From Dromiciops gliroides (lineage: Eukaryota > Chordata > Mammalia > Microbiotheria > Microbiotheriidae): a stretch of 64,000 bases of DNA. This document shows positions 44,807-55,710 of the stretch, piece after piece. The notes below the pieces were generated by a model. That model was not told the origin of the DNA. It searched no databases and worked only from the letters and a program-made list of their open reading frames with translations. Made by a program: the position numbers and the translations under genes. Each line of letters begins with the position of its first letter. The stretch's first letter is position 1. The DNA lies in NCBI RefSeq assembly GCF_019393635.1, contig NC_057867.1, positions 54,001,643 through 54,065,642 of the forward strand. Direction: 5' to 3'.

Positions 44807-45600
44807 TACCTGCCTAAGTGAGGCGTCCAAGTAGAGGATGAGGGAGAGGCGAGGAAGAGGAAAGAAGAAGGAGAGGTTACAAGCATCCCTTTCCTCCTCC
44901 TCCCATACTGGTAAGGCAGATTCCATATTTCCTTCTCTAGCTCTGGTGGTCATGAAAAAGTCATGTCTTGTTCTACTTTCTCCCCAGGGTGGGTATTTGC
45001 ATTCAGAAGGTCAAGGAATTCTAACTTGCAGCCTAATTTTGTAGCCACATCGAGAGGGGCCCAAGGATATCAACTAGCTTGTTCAAAGTCACTCAAGTGT
45101 GGCAAGAGAGCCAGAACTGGACCCAAAGATTCCTGGAGCTCCCAACTAGCCTTATGCTTAAAGTGCCAGAGCAGATTTAACCTCCTCTGGAGGAGGATTT
45201 GGTCAGGTTAAGGCCTGAGTTATTAGGCCAAATTGGCTTGAAATTCAGTTTGGCCAGATGCAAATGAACTGCTCTTCGAGGACCTTCCCTAGACCTCCAG
45301 GAGGGCAAATGTGAACATTCTGGCCAATTCTGAGGAGGAGGAAAACAGAGCTGGGATGCCACTGGTTTATAGAACTTCTGGTGAGGAAACTCCCTCTAGC
45401 CATGCAAACTAGCAATGTGCAGGCTCAGAAAATTGCCTATGGATATTAGAAAAATCTGTCGGCACGGCCTGGTGTCCTAGATTACACTGTGTTTCAGTGA
45501 GGCATCATGGGCTCAGCATAAATACACATCGCAACTAAGAAATTTCTCCACACAAAACCCATACTCGTTGCCAGAGCCAAACAGAACCTTCTGACCCCCT
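44807..45600 (-). other. MCF2 intron, unique sequence
   Basis: Contains a perfect donor-like CAG|GTAAGT on the minus strand (44810-44816 region) next to a 48-codon open frame, without a convincing partner acceptor. No exon called. Confidence 0.4.
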
Positions 45601-45603
45601 AAT

Positions 45604-45970
45604 CCAGGGGTTCTTAACCTGGGGTTCATGTACCCTCAAGAGGGATGTGACATGGATGGCAAAAGCAAATACATCTTTTTATTCACAAAGCTCCAACTGA
45701 AATTTAGCATTTCCTTAAATTGTATTTTGTTTGTTTGTTTTTTGTTTTGGTGAGGCAATTGGGATTAAGTGACTTGCCCAGGGTCACACAGCTAGTAATG
45801 TTAAGTGTCTGAGGCTGGATTTGAACTCAGGTCCTCCTGCATCCAGGGCCGGTGCTCTATCCACTGTGCCACCTAGCTGCCCCTTAAATTGTTTACAAAT
45901 ATTTTTTTCCGGGGAGGGATCCAGTCTTCAGCAGATTGCCATAGAAAAAGTTACAAGGACCCCTGGTTTT
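45604..45970. mobile_element. hAT-like non-autonomous element split by a SINE
   Basis: Left end CAGGGGTTCTTAACCTGGGG and right end TACAAGGACCCCTGG form imperfect inverted repeats; interior interrupted at 45735-45883. Confidence 0.7.
45735..45883 (-). repeat. Marsupial SINE (poly-A type)
   Basis: Antisense, TTTTGGTGAGGCAATTGGG to CACCTAGCTGCCCC; TTAAATTGT on both sides is the target duplication in the DNA element. Confidence 0.94.
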
Positions 45971-46731
45971 GTCCAGCCCCCTCAATTTTACAAATGGGAA
46001 AAGTGAGGTCTAAAGAGGTAGGATGATTTGTCCAAGGCCACATAACTGGTTCACAGCAAAGCCATGACTAGAATCTAGGTCTCCACATGACAACTCCAAG
46101 GTCTTTCCAATGAGTTTTGCTGCCATAACATTTGAATCCTTTTCTTTCTTTGGAAAGCTAAATCCATGAAGTCAGAAATCCTACACTCAAAGTCACCACT
46201 TGGTGGTAAAGAGAGTGATTTTGTAGAACTCAAATCATATGCCAAGGAAGGAAGAAATGACCCATTCAGATGACCATATTTTCTGAGCCAAAAATCAGGG
46301 CATGTGGTCTAACAAAGGAAATTCTTTTTGCAAAGCTTCATTCAAAGGACACATTTTTATCTTGAAACAGGGACTGTCCTGGAAAATCTGGGATGTATGG
46401 TTACCTAGCCAAGAGCCTAATTTCTTCTCTGTTGGCAACAAAATCAGTTCTCTTCATAACAAACAAGGACCACAGTATTTATTATGCATGTAATTTTCTG
46501 CTCCTGTACTCCTCACCAAACCAGTCCCCCAATTATGGGGAGCAAAGGTAAGGCTTTTAAAAAAATTTTATACATATAAATTTCCCCCTGGTGGTTGGAA
46601 GCAGCAGCCCTAAAACTCTGAAGGCTTGCTAAGAGCATCTGAAGAGGTTTGAACAGTGATTAAATCGCTCTCCCACTTCCAGCAAACAGATTTTAATTAC
46701 ACATAATTCCCACCTCTTCAACTGCTCTTAC

Positions 46732-46821
46732 CACCAGGCTGAGGATTGCTGGGTCCATCAGGAAGGAAATTAGACAGAATAAAAACTCTTGAATTTGCTC
46801 ATCAAAAGTGATGGGAAGATT
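46732..46821 (-). other. Candidate cassette exon in the MCF2 PH domain (unproven)
   Basis: A 90-nt open segment is bounded by a strong acceptor (eight T then CCAG|AAT) and a strong donor (GTG|GTAAGA). It encodes 30 residues, beginning NLPITFDEQIQEFLFCLISF. It lies between two phase-0 MCF2 exons and is itself phase 0-0, so inclusion would insert 30 hydrophobic residues into the PH domain without frameshift. I do not recognise the peptide and recall no human MCF2 counterpart. An L1-like fragment begins just upstream (about 46840). It may be a decoy, an exonised sequence or a lineage-specific exon. Confidence 0.35.
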
Positions 46822-46839
46822 CTGGAAAAAAAATTGTCA

Positions 46840-47255
46840 TTTCACAGTCAATAAATCCTAAACACCCTTTGACCCTGAGATATCACTACTGGGCATATAC
46901 TCCAAGCATGACAAAGGCAGAAGGCAAATAAGAATATTTATAGCAACATTTTTGTAGCAGCAAAGGGTAAGACAGAAGGTGAGCAACCGCTAACTCAGGG
47001 AAGAGATAAACAGACTATGGTATATGATTGTAATGGAATAATATTGCACCATAAGAAAGGGAAAACATGAAGAATTCAGAGAAACATCGAACAGGACTAG
47101 AACAACAATTTAAGAAAAGCAACACTGAAAAACATAAGAACTCTGATCAAAGCAATAACCAACTGTGACTTAGCTGACCGATAGTGAAACAGGCCTTGCA
47201 TCTTTCAATAGAGAGATGCTGCATTTTAGCAGATGTGCAATGAGGCATACAGATT
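46840..47255 (+). mobile_element. L1 LINE 3' fragment, old
   Basis: ACCCTTTGACCCTGAGATATCA, TACTGGGCATATACTCC, GTAATGGAATAATATTGCACC: the L1 ORF2 end. Strongly diverged. Confidence 0.75.
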
Positions 47256-47296
47256 TGGATATGGCCAATATGCTTCTTCCCTTTGCCCAGATCAGG

Positions 47297-47533
47297 GTTC
47301 TTTACCTTTTTTATGTTGTGGATCCTTCTGGCAGACTGATGAGGCCAATAGACCCTTCTCAGAGTAACGCTTTTACGTGAATAAAATAAAATGCATAAAA
47401 TTACAAAGGAAATAAAAAGTGAGTGAAAATTGAGGTGATTTTTTCCCTTTTTCTGAGTTCACAGACTCCCCCTGAAACCATCTATTCCTAGACCCCTTTG
47501 GGCTTGTGGATCCCAGGTTAAGAACTCCTGGCA
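47297..47533. mobile_element. hAT-like non-autonomous element
   Basis: Left CAGGGTTCTTTACCTTTTTT and right CCCAGGTTAAGAACTCCTGG are inverted. Interior GACCCTTCTCAGAGTAACG and AAATAAAATGCATAAAATTAC match the family. Confidence 0.75.
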
Positions 47534-47981
47534 GAGGTGTATTTCTTTATTATTAGGGTGGGTTCTAATGGGTCTGGGGAGAGTACCACAGGGAAGTAAA
47601 ACTGATGTGTTTTTTTAAAAACATCCGTAAATCTAGCAGGAAAGGAAGAGAACAATACAAGAGAGAAAATGTGAATAAACACTATAGGTTCCAATCTCTT
47701 TGAGTCCACCTCTGCTCACAGAACTCTTCGAAAAGTGTACCAAGAGGCAGAACAACATGTCACATGACAACAACACAACATAGTGATCCATGGCCCATGA
47801 GGCAGAGTTTCAGAAAGGAAAGCATTGGCAAGCACATACGCACAAGTTGACTTCACAAGCTACAGGAATGCCCCTGAGCAGGGTCACCTGCATACCACAA
47901 TGAATTTTCAGAGGAGACCTGTAGGGAAAGATATACACATGGGTGATGCATCATTATGGCAAGAGATTAAATATGTCTTAC

Positions 47982-48203
47982 TTTCAAATAGTGCTTAAAG
48001 CTATAGAAGGGAGTTCGCTCATGTCCGTCTCCATGTTCATCTCTCCTCTTACAGAACACAATAGCTTTCTCATACAAGAAAAGGTGGCGCTGCATGGGCT
48101 TGAATCGGGCAAAGTCCTTCATTTTGGTGGTACCTTTTCTATGACTAATCCAAACACTGAAGGATCCTTGCATTAATACCCTGCCCAGGTCACTTAGGTT
48201 ACC
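47982..48203 (-). CDS. MCF2: MCF2 exon: PH domain, first half
   Basis: A 222-nt, phase 0-0 exon with acceptor TTTATAG|GGT and donor AAA|GTAAGA, encoding 74 residues. It opens GNLSDLGRVLMQGSFSVWIS, contains KDFARFKPMQRHLFLYEKAI then VFCKRR, and ends FYSFKHYLK. Human MCF2 matches nearly throughout (KDLARFKPMQRHLFLYEKAIVFCKRR). It forms the first strands of the pleckstrin-homology domain, which binds phosphoinositides and supports GTPase contact. The variable loop DEHGDGHERTPF resembles MCF2L (EENGEGYEKAPS) more than human MCF2 (VESGEGSDRYPS). Confidence 0.97.
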
Positions 48204-48269
48204 CTATAAATGAAATAAAAAGTCATTAGTGCACCCATCCAATTGAGTAAAATGCCAAGAATCAGAAAA

Positions 48270-48780
48270 AGTCGATGCTGGAAGGGTTAAGAGAGGAAAG
48301 ACATATGAACACCCTGTGAGGAAAACTGTGAACTAGTTTAGCCGTTCTGGAAAACAATTTGGAATTATGCAAGAAAGTTCTTTCTCTCCATTCACCCAGT
48401 GATACTACTAGATAAAGCTAAGACACACAGAAAGATTCCATATAACAAAATATCATGGCAGTGCTTTGGGGGGGGGCACAAAACTGGAAACAGATCAGGT
48501 GTCCATCCATTGAAGAATGGCTGAATGAACTGTGGTATAAGAATGCAGAATAATAGCATTGTACCATTACAAATGACAAATAGGAGAAAATTTGGGAGTA
48601 CATGGGAAGACTCATGTGAATTCATACAGAGCAAAGAAAGCAGAATCAGGAGAATCCTAGGCAAAGGTCACTATAATATACAGGAAAATCATTCTAAAAG
48701 AGAACCTGAACTCAAGACTGAATGCACTGACCCATCTTGGTCCTAGAAAACTAATGATGAAACCTATTTCCCATCTCTCT
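48270..48780 (+). mobile_element. L1 LINE 3' fragment, old
   Basis: CCGTTCTGGAAAACAATTTGG, GTCCATCCATTGAAGAATGG, GAACTGTGGTATAAGAATGC, AGCAGAATCAGGAGAATCC: the L1 ORF2 end, diverged from the other copies. Confidence 0.8.
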
Positions 48781-49152
48781 CTCAGCAAAGAGGTGGGGGA
48801 GTGCTTTTGTTAAATGTCACATAACTTCAGCAGAGGTAGCTATTTTCAATAGTTTTATTAAACCTTCTTTCTTTGTTATCAGAGAAGCTTCAGCAGATAG
48901 TGGAGGGGTGACAGTATATCAAGGGATGGGTATGGTCTAAAGCCAAAAGTCATCAATAAAACGCACACATCACACATGAACTTGAATATCATAGCAGCAC
49001 ACAGGTCTATGACATCAGATTTGAAGTGCTCATTCAGCCTGAGACATCCAAATGAACAAAGCATAGCCAATTCTATTGGTGTAATCTTATCATCCCAACG
49101 GTTCATATAAAACATTGGTCCCAGGTGTAAAAAATTACTGAGCCCCACTTAC

Positions 49153-49278
49153 ATCATAGCCAGTAATGGCAGTCTGATGCATTGAATCATTGACTGACTT
49201 CAGTAAGTCCAACATTGCAGCAAGGGCTTCCTGGAGCTGCTGGATGCCTTCACAGTTACCACTGTACTTGAGTAACTC
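49153..49278 (-). CDS. MCF2: MCF2 exon: end of DH domain
   Basis: A 126-nt, phase 0-0 exon with acceptor TCTCTCTAG|GAG and donor GAT|GTAAGT. It begins ELLKYSGNCEGIQQLQEALA and ends AAMLDLLKSVNDSMHQTAIT then GYD. Human MCF2 has ELLKYSKDCEGSALLKKALDAMLDLLKSVNDSMHQIAINGYI. This is the long terminal helix (alpha-6) of the DH domain running into the DH-PH linker. Confidence 0.96.
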
Positions 49279-49403
49279 CTAGAGAGAGACATCAGGAACC
49301 AAACTCAATATTACCCTGAGATTAATAATTCAAGAAAAGAAATAGATGGTTTTTCCCCAGGATAACACAATCTCTCCAATGGAGTTCAGAGAGTATGGCG
49401 CTA

Positions 49404-49571
49404 GGGGCAGCTAGGTGGTACAGTGGATAGAGCACCGGCCCTGGATTCAGGAGTACCTGAGTTCAAATCCAGCCTCAGACACTTGACACTTACTAGCTGT
49501 ATGACCTTGGGCAAGTCACTTAACCGCAATTGCCTCACCAAAAAATTAAAAAAAATTAAATTAAAAAAAAA
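49404..49571 (+). repeat. Marsupial SINE (poly-A type)
   Basis: Sense copy with long A-rich tail (AAAAATTAAAAAAAATTAAA). CAGAGAGTATGGCGCT before and CAGAGAGTACGGCACT after are a diverged target duplication. Confidence 0.96.
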
Positions 49572-49714
49572 ACAGAGAGTACGGCACTTGCCTCATTTGT
49601 CACCTTAGGGCCACAGTCACTAAATCTTTTCTAAAATGGGGAAGATATAAAATGGGGGCTTATGGCTAGGAAACAGCACTGGGCTTCTGTAACACCCAGG
49701 GGATCAGTTTAAGA

Positions 49715-49925
49715 GGCAAGAGCTGTGCGTACATGAGAAAGAAATGGACCAGACTTGGAATCAAGAGAACCTGGGTTTGAGTTCTAGCTCTGTTCTGTAC
49801 AGCTCTAGGCCATTCATTGTCTTGGAGCCTCAGTTTTCTCATCTGTAAAATCAGGGATGATGATACTTTCACCACTTGCTCTACAGGGTTGTTGGGAGCA
49901 AAACTAGAAAGAGCACATATAAGTG
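49715..49925 (+). repeat. MIR SINE
   Basis: CTGGGTTTGAGTTCTAGCTC, CTCAGTTTTCTCATCTGTAA, ACAGGGTTGTTGGGAGC. A short (TG)n follows at 49948-49961. Confidence 0.85.
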
Positions 49926-50664
49926 TGAGGTATTGTTAGACCTCATTGTGTGTGTGTGTGTGGGGGGGTCTGCACACAAATGCCTACTTGATTCTTGTTG
50001 CACACAGTCCAAGTGTACAAATATGCACAAACCTGGGCTGCTCCAGGATAAATGGAATAGAAGCTGCAACAATACTCTGGGGGAATGCTATCTTTATGCT
50101 TTCCTGGGGAAGCCAAGCAACCTCTCTATTAGCACTTCCCTTCCATTATGAGACAGGGGTTTGCATTTTAAATTTTTATTAATTCTTATTAAAGGCTATG
50201 CATGCAAGTTTCTCATAAAAAAACACCAGGAAAACAGCTCTTTGGATGGATAATTAAATGGCTAAGACAACTCCAGATGTTCTGTTGGATGATGGCTTGA
50301 GGTTTATGCCAAAGGGGCTTTCTCACATGGGACATGGCTCAAAAAATAGGCTTACCTTGGCTAATGTCATTAAATGGTTCCATAAAAACTTAAAATGAGG
50401 AGAAATGATGTTGTAGGGGGTACTAAGTATCACACATAAGTAGGAAGCAATGTGGCAGTAAGCGGACTCAGGGGAGTTAAAATCGCAAGGGCTGAAACAT
50501 GAGCTCAATGCCAAACATCTGATTAGCATTGCAGATAACAATGAATGACACCATGGAGAGGGGTTTTTCGATAATGCACCAATGATGCCGCTGTGAACAG
50601 GAGTTGGTTGGTGCAACATTATGCAAGGTATTACTGAATAATGATTTTATTGGGAAATCTTTTG

Positions 50665-51255
50665 TCCTTCATTTAAAGCTCTCCACAAGCTGGCTCCCAC
50701 TAATCTTTCCAGTCTTATTTCATATTTCTCTTCTTCACATACTCTCCATTTAAGGCAGAGTGGCCTGCTAGCTGTTGCCTATAGACAGCAGTTGATCTTT
50801 CCCACCCCCTGTCCATGCCTTTACATGGGTGACTTTCCATGTTTGTGCATTTCCTTCTTTTTTTCAGGGCAATGAGGGTTAAGTGACTTACCCAGGGTCA
50901 CATAGCTAGTAAGTGTCAAGTGTCTGAGGTCGGATTTGAACTCAGGTCCTCCTGAATCCAAGGCTGGTGCTTTATCCACTGTGCCCCCCCATGCATTTCC
51001 TTCTAATCCCTGTCTCAGAATCCCTAGTTTCCTTCCAATCACAGTTTACGGACCACTTCATATTTGAGGTCTTTCCCAACTGCCCCCATTCACTAGGTCT
51101 TGAAGTTTCTTTGTAATTATTATCTGTGGAGATCATCATGTCTCCCCAGCAAAATATAAGCTCGTAGAGGGCAAGGATTTTTTTTCCTTTGCATCCTACA
51201 ACCTATTACAGTGTCTGGTCCATACTTAATAATTAATAAAATACTTAATACTTAG
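50665..51255 (+). mobile_element. L2 LINE 3' end, split by a SINE
   Basis: AAAGCTCTCCACAAGCTGG, CCACTAATCTTTCCAGTC, then beyond the SINE (50855-50989) AGGTCTTTCCCAACTGC, TAAGCTCGTAGAGGGCAAG and TACAGTGTCTGGTCCATAC. Confidence 0.85.
50855..50989 (-). repeat. Marsupial SINE (poly-A type) inside the L2
   Basis: Antisense copy; TGCATTTCCTTCT precedes and follows it (target duplication). Confidence 0.94.
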
Positions 51256-51572
51256 TATTTAATAAAATAATTTCACAGTGAATTAAAATGAATGAAGCCA
51301 AGTGACTCCCCCCTCCCAAAATGGTGACTTAGGAGATCACATGACCAAGAAGTGCCTGGGATGGGCAGACATTGATGGGATGCATTCTACATTGCTGGAT
51401 GGAAGATGGAAATTAACCCTCTGAGCATTTAGGGAATACAACATAATGCAGTATGCTACTTGACCTGGCAAGTCCTAGAGTCTATCTATTCCAAACACAG
51501 CTTAGTGAGCGATCAAAATATTTTGTCATTTCCCCAGAAATTAATAAGCAACAAAAGGCATCGTTCAAATAC

Positions 51573-51665
51573 CTTCAGAAGCAACTGATATTTTGTCAGG
51601 CGTTGCACTGGTTTGAGCAGATAGGAGTCCAGGCCAAGTTTATGTTCTAGCTTCTTTTGGCATTC
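51573..51665 (-). CDS. MCF2: MCF2 exon: DH domain CR3 (LLKPVQRLTKYQLLLK)
   Basis: A 93-nt, phase 0-0 exon with acceptor GTGATTCAG|GAA and donor AAG|GTATTT. It encodes ECQKKLEHKLGLDSYLLKPV then QRLTKYQLLLK. This is conserved region 3 of Dbl domains, the signature helix that binds the GTPase and drives nucleotide release. Human MCF2 reads ECQRKLKHRLRLDSYLLKPVQRITKYQLLLK. The catalytically important K.VQR.TKY pattern is intact, so the DH domain should be active. The donor at position +3 to +6 (ATTT) is weaker than consensus. Confidence 0.96.
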
Positions 51666-52682
51666 CTGAATCACCAAAAATAAAAATAAAAGAAAAATCA
51701 ATGCATCTGAATTATACTGTGTACCCATAAAAGTTCCACTTCTTAAATGACTAGTTCAAAAATGTGAATATCTGTTAAGCCTCAAATAGACGACAGAGGA
51801 AAAAAAGGAAGAAAGAAACCAGACGACATCCCAGATGGCATAAGAGCTTAGTATGTGTAAGATAGTTTACAAAAGACTGGAAATTATCCCATTAATGTGG
51901 TAGAGGGAAGCCCCTAAATTCTACAGTCCTAAAAAGCAGTAGGTTTACTGAATAATTTACACTTTAAAAGGGTACATTAGCACTGAATTGGTATGTTAAA
52001 GAGACGTATAAAAGGGAAAAAACATTTAGGGAAAGAAAGATAGACTGGAAACTAACATGAAAACATTTCCTAAGACACTGATGCAAATGAGTATGGGTTT
52101 TCCAGGCCTTATTCTGAGTTGAAAAGAAGTCACATGAGATGTACGTTAAGGACTTTTTCATAAAACAAGAAAACACAACCCATATCACTGGTACTATATT
52201 TCTTTAGGTCACTGGCATACTATCACCAGATACAGAAGGGCCATGACCTTGGGTCTAAGATTTGAGGACCTCTAATTAGGCAGACAGAGTTTAGACTAGT
52301 TGGGGAAAGAAGGTCAAAGGTAGCATGTAAAATAAGGGGAGTTTACGGGAATTAAGAGGAAAATTAGGCAATCAAAAAAGCAGAACACTCTTGGATGTTC
52401 AGCACAGAGAGAGTACTAGACTCAGAGTCAGGAAGACTTAGGTTCAAATAGACCCCTAACACTTTAGTGGCTATGTGACCTTGGCCAAGTCATTTAACCA
52501 CAGTTTTCTCATTTATAAAATTTAGGGGTTGGATCCAGTGCCCTCTAAGGTTCCTTCTAGCATTCAATCTATGATGTGGATTACATGCACATGCTTAGGG
52601 GTAAGCCTAATAGAAAAATTCCAAGAAAAATCAACATAACTCATCACTGTTCCTTCCCATTCCCCAACAAAATAACACTCAC

Positions 52683-52775
52683 CAGGAAAAAGAGACTTTC
52701 TGAGTACTGTCTCCAAAGTAGTTCAGATCTGGGTTTGTTCTGACAGTACTTCTCATAGATCTGAAAATCATTCCT
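52683..52775 (-). CDS. MCF2: MCF2 exon: DH domain (YCQNKPRSE segment)
   Basis: A 93-nt, phase 0-0 exon with acceptor TCTCTCCCAG|AGG and donor CTG|GTGAGT. Its 31 codons read RNDFQIYEKYCQNKPRSELL followed by WRQYSESLFFL. The human counterpart is KDDFQMYAKYCQNKPRSETIWRKYSECAFFQ. The segment is a DH-domain helix region typical of the Dbl/Dbs subfamily. It is preceded by a 3.3-kb intron that contains an L2 element carrying L1 and SINE insertions. Confidence 0.95.
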
Positions 52776-53147
52776 CTGGGAGAGAAAGAAAATGAAATAT
52801 TGTTGTCCTTTTCTAGCTGGATTGATCACAAAGTTAGATTAGAAGCACGTGTGGATACACATTAATGCCTATGGAGAACAGGCCCATTCTCTACTGCATC
52901 ATGATGAGCTGACACTGCTGCTACCTATGTGACCATGTACTCTGTTAGACACCAGAAGTGGACAAATATTACAATTAATGAATTACAAACAAACCATTTA
53001 ACAGTCTTGAAAGTTAAAGCGAAAAATATCATCTGTACAAGTTCAGTATATTGATCTGTCTTCCAGGCATATCTGTCTCAAACTACTTTGTATTTAACTG
53101 TTTTCTGTGCATTCCTATTTATTCTTTATATACTCATACATTCCCAT

Positions 53148-53205
53148 TAAGAAGTCTAGCTATTAAAGCTTAAAACTGTACCAAGACTTTTGGGACACCC
53201 TAGGT
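53148..53205. mobile_element. Mariner-like MITE, half copy
   Basis: CTATTAAAGCTTAAAACTG then ACCAAGACTTTTGGGACACC: one arm plus loop of the palindromic element seen in full at 57506-57586. Confidence 0.6.
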
Positions 53206-53244
53206 CTGTCCTTGCTGTCTTCCCCATTAGAATTGAAACTATGC

Positions 53245-53398
53245 GGGGGCAGCTAGGTGGCGCAGTGGATAGAGCACCGGCCCTGGAGTCAGGAGGACCT
53301 GGGTTCAAATCCGGCCTCAGACACTTAACACTTACTAGCTGTGTGACCCTAGGCAAGTCACTTAACCCCAATTGCCTCACTAAAAATTAAAAAAAAAA
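53245..53398 (+). repeat. Marsupial SINE (poly-A type) with 16-bp target duplication
   Basis: Near-consensus sense copy. AGAATTGAAACTATGC at 53229-53244 and 53399-53414, perfect. Confidence 0.98.
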
Positions 53399-53832
53399 AG
53401 AATTGAAACTATGCAAGCAGCAATTATGTATTGTATTCATTTCCCTAGTACCTAGCACAGTGCTTAGCACATAATGAACACTTAATAAATATTGGCTGAT
53501 TTATTGATTCTTCAAGCAGAGAGGGTATCTTTCAAAGTTCTACCACATACTAGCTGTGTGTGACCATGGGCATGTCACTTCATCTGAGCTTCAGTTTTCT
53601 CACCTGTAAAAAAGGGGACACAGAAGAAGCATGGCTTGGTGCAGAGAGGGATGACCTTGATGCCACAAAGACCTGAGTTCAATTCCTGCCGATATGTAAT
53701 GCCCCACTAGGTAGCGGGAAGACAAAGAGGTAGAGGACATAGTCCCTGCCTTCAAGGGACCAAGAGTCTAGTCAGAGGAATGGGACACACGCGTAAAATT
53801 ATATACAATGATATGAGACAGAAGATCTACTA

Positions 53833-54081
53833 TTATTGAGTTGTTTGCAGTCATGCCTGACTCTTTTTGACCTAAATTGGGGGTTTTCTTGGCAGAGATT
53901 TTGGAGTAGCTTGCCATTTCCTTCCCCAAATCATTTTACAGATGAGGAAACTGAGACAAACAGGGTTAAGTGACTTGCCCAGGGTCATGCAGCTAGTAAT
54001 CTGACATTATATTTGAATTCATAAAGAGGAGTCTTCCTGACTCCAGGTCTGGTACTTTATCAACTGCACCACCTAGCAGCT
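53833..54081 (-). repeat. Marsupial SINE, RTE-tailed type
   Basis: Antisense: CAGTCATGCCTGACTC, TTTTCTTGGCAGAGATTTTGG, ACAGATGAGGAAACTGAG, CACCACCTAGCAGCTC. Confidence 0.93.
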
Positions 54082-54330
54082 CAGAAGATCTATGGGCCTG
54101 ACCAAGCTATTGCGCTAATCAATAAACTTCAGTGGCTCCCTATTCTAGACTCAAATATAGTCTCCTCTGGCATTTAAACCACTTCACAACTTGACCCTTT
54201 CCTCTCCTTTCAGGATTCTTACACATTACTCCACTTCCCAAACTCTATAATCCAATCTGTTGCTCAACTTTCTGGTCTCCTGCCTCCCTTCTGCCTCTTA
54301 AATCATTGACTTCCTTTAAGACTCAGTTGA

Positions 54331-55041
54331 ATTCTGTAGAGCAATTTGGAACTATGGCCAAAGGACTATAAAACCATGCATACTCTTCAACCTAGCAATA
54401 CCACTACTAGGTAGAGATTTTTTAAAAAATTGAATTTGAAATTGGGGTGATGCCCATCAATTGGGGAATGGCTGAACAAACTGTGGGATGAGATTAGGAT
54501 GGAACACTATTGTGCTGTAAGAAATGATAAGCAGGATGCAATCAGAAGGACTTATGAAAACTGCAATCCATCTACAGAGAAAGAACTGATGGTATCTTAA
54601 TATAGATTGAAGTATAATTTTTTGTTAGTTTCTCTTTCTAAATTTTTTGTCTGTTTTCTTTCACAATTTGACTAATGTGGAAATGTTTTGCATGACTGAA
54701 CATGTATAACATACTGAATTGCTTGAGTTCTTTTTTTTTAATTTAAATTTTTTTGCTTGAGTTCTTAAGGGGTGGGGGAGGAGGGAGGAAGAGAATTTGG
54801 AACACAAAGTTTTAAAAATTGATGTGAGGGGCAGCTAGATGGCGCAGTGGATAGAGCACCAGCCCTGGAGTCAGGAGTACCTGAGTTCAGGTCCGGCCTC
54901 AGACACTTAATACTTAACTAGCTGTGTGACCCTAGGCAAGTCACTTAACCCCAATTGCCTCACTAAAAAAAAAAATTGATGTGAAATTTTGTTTTCACAT
55001 GTAACTTGGGGAAAATTCTAAATAAATAAATAAATAAAATT
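54331..55041 (+). mobile_element. L1 LINE 3' fragment with 16-bp target duplication, itself carrying a SINE
   Basis: GAGCAATTTGGAACTATGGC, ATGCCCATCAATTGGGGAAT, L1 3' UTR and AATAAATAAATAAATAAAAT tail. TTTAAGACTCAGTTGA at 54315-54330 and 55042-55057 is perfect. SINE inserted at 54828-54970. Confidence 0.96.
54828..54970 (+). repeat. Marsupial SINE (poly-A type) nested in L1
   Basis: AAAAATTGATGTGA at 54814-54827 and 54971-54984 flanks a near-consensus sense copy. Confidence 0.98.
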
Positions 55042-55570
55042 TTTAAGACTCAGTTGAAGCATCACTTCCTACAGCAGGCCTTTTCTGCCCCACCACTTCC
55101 CTACAGCTGCTACTTCTGTCCCCTCTAAAGTTTCCTTGTTTCTCTCCATCATACATATCTTGTACAAGCCTGTATACATATGTATTATTACCTCCTTCAT
55201 TAAAATGTAAGGTCTTTGAGGGTAGAAGCTACTTTTCCTTTTTTCTTCATATCCCAAGCAGTTCAGTACAATGTCTAGTGCATAGCAAGCACTTAATAAA
55301 TGCTTGCTAATTGACTGGTGATTAAAGATGGCAAGTCTCAGAGAATTACAAATGGAATTAGGATGCAAGATGCCACCATGGGTTAAGGTGCTCTAGGAGG
55401 TCACCTTAGAAAGTAGGGCAGAATCAATATATGTGATGGAAAAGGAGGGAGGAGGGGACAGCACTGCAGGCTGGGTAGGGGTGGACAAGAGGTTACAGTG
55501 TGAGAAAAGGATACAACATGCTTTGGATACAGGGAGTTGCTGATCTCCCCAGAGAGCTTTAGTGATTTTT

Positions 55571-55710
55571 TGGGGTGGGGCAATAAGGGTTAAATGACTT
55601 GCCCAAGGTCACACAGCTAGTAAGTGTCAAGTATCTGAGTTCAGATTTGAACTCAGGTCCTCCTGGATCCAGGGTCACTGCTTTATCCACTGCACCACCT
55701 AGCTGCCCCC
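55571..55710 (-). repeat. Marsupial SINE (poly-A type)
   Basis: Antisense, TGGGGCAATAAGGGTTAAATG to CACCTAGCTGCCCCC; TTTAGTGATTTTT on both sides is its target duplication. Confidence 0.96.

Larger units (their letters stand above)
54115..55320 (+). mobile_element. L2 LINE 3' end, split by an L1 insertion
   Basis: AGTGGCTCCCTATTCTAGAC and CTCCACTTCCCAAACTC lie before, and CATCACTTCCTACAGCAGG, TAAGGTCTTTGAGGGTAGAAG (part) and ATAGCAAGCACTTAATAAATG (part) after, an L1 at 54331-55041. The L2 text is continuous when the insert is removed. Confidence 0.92.
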
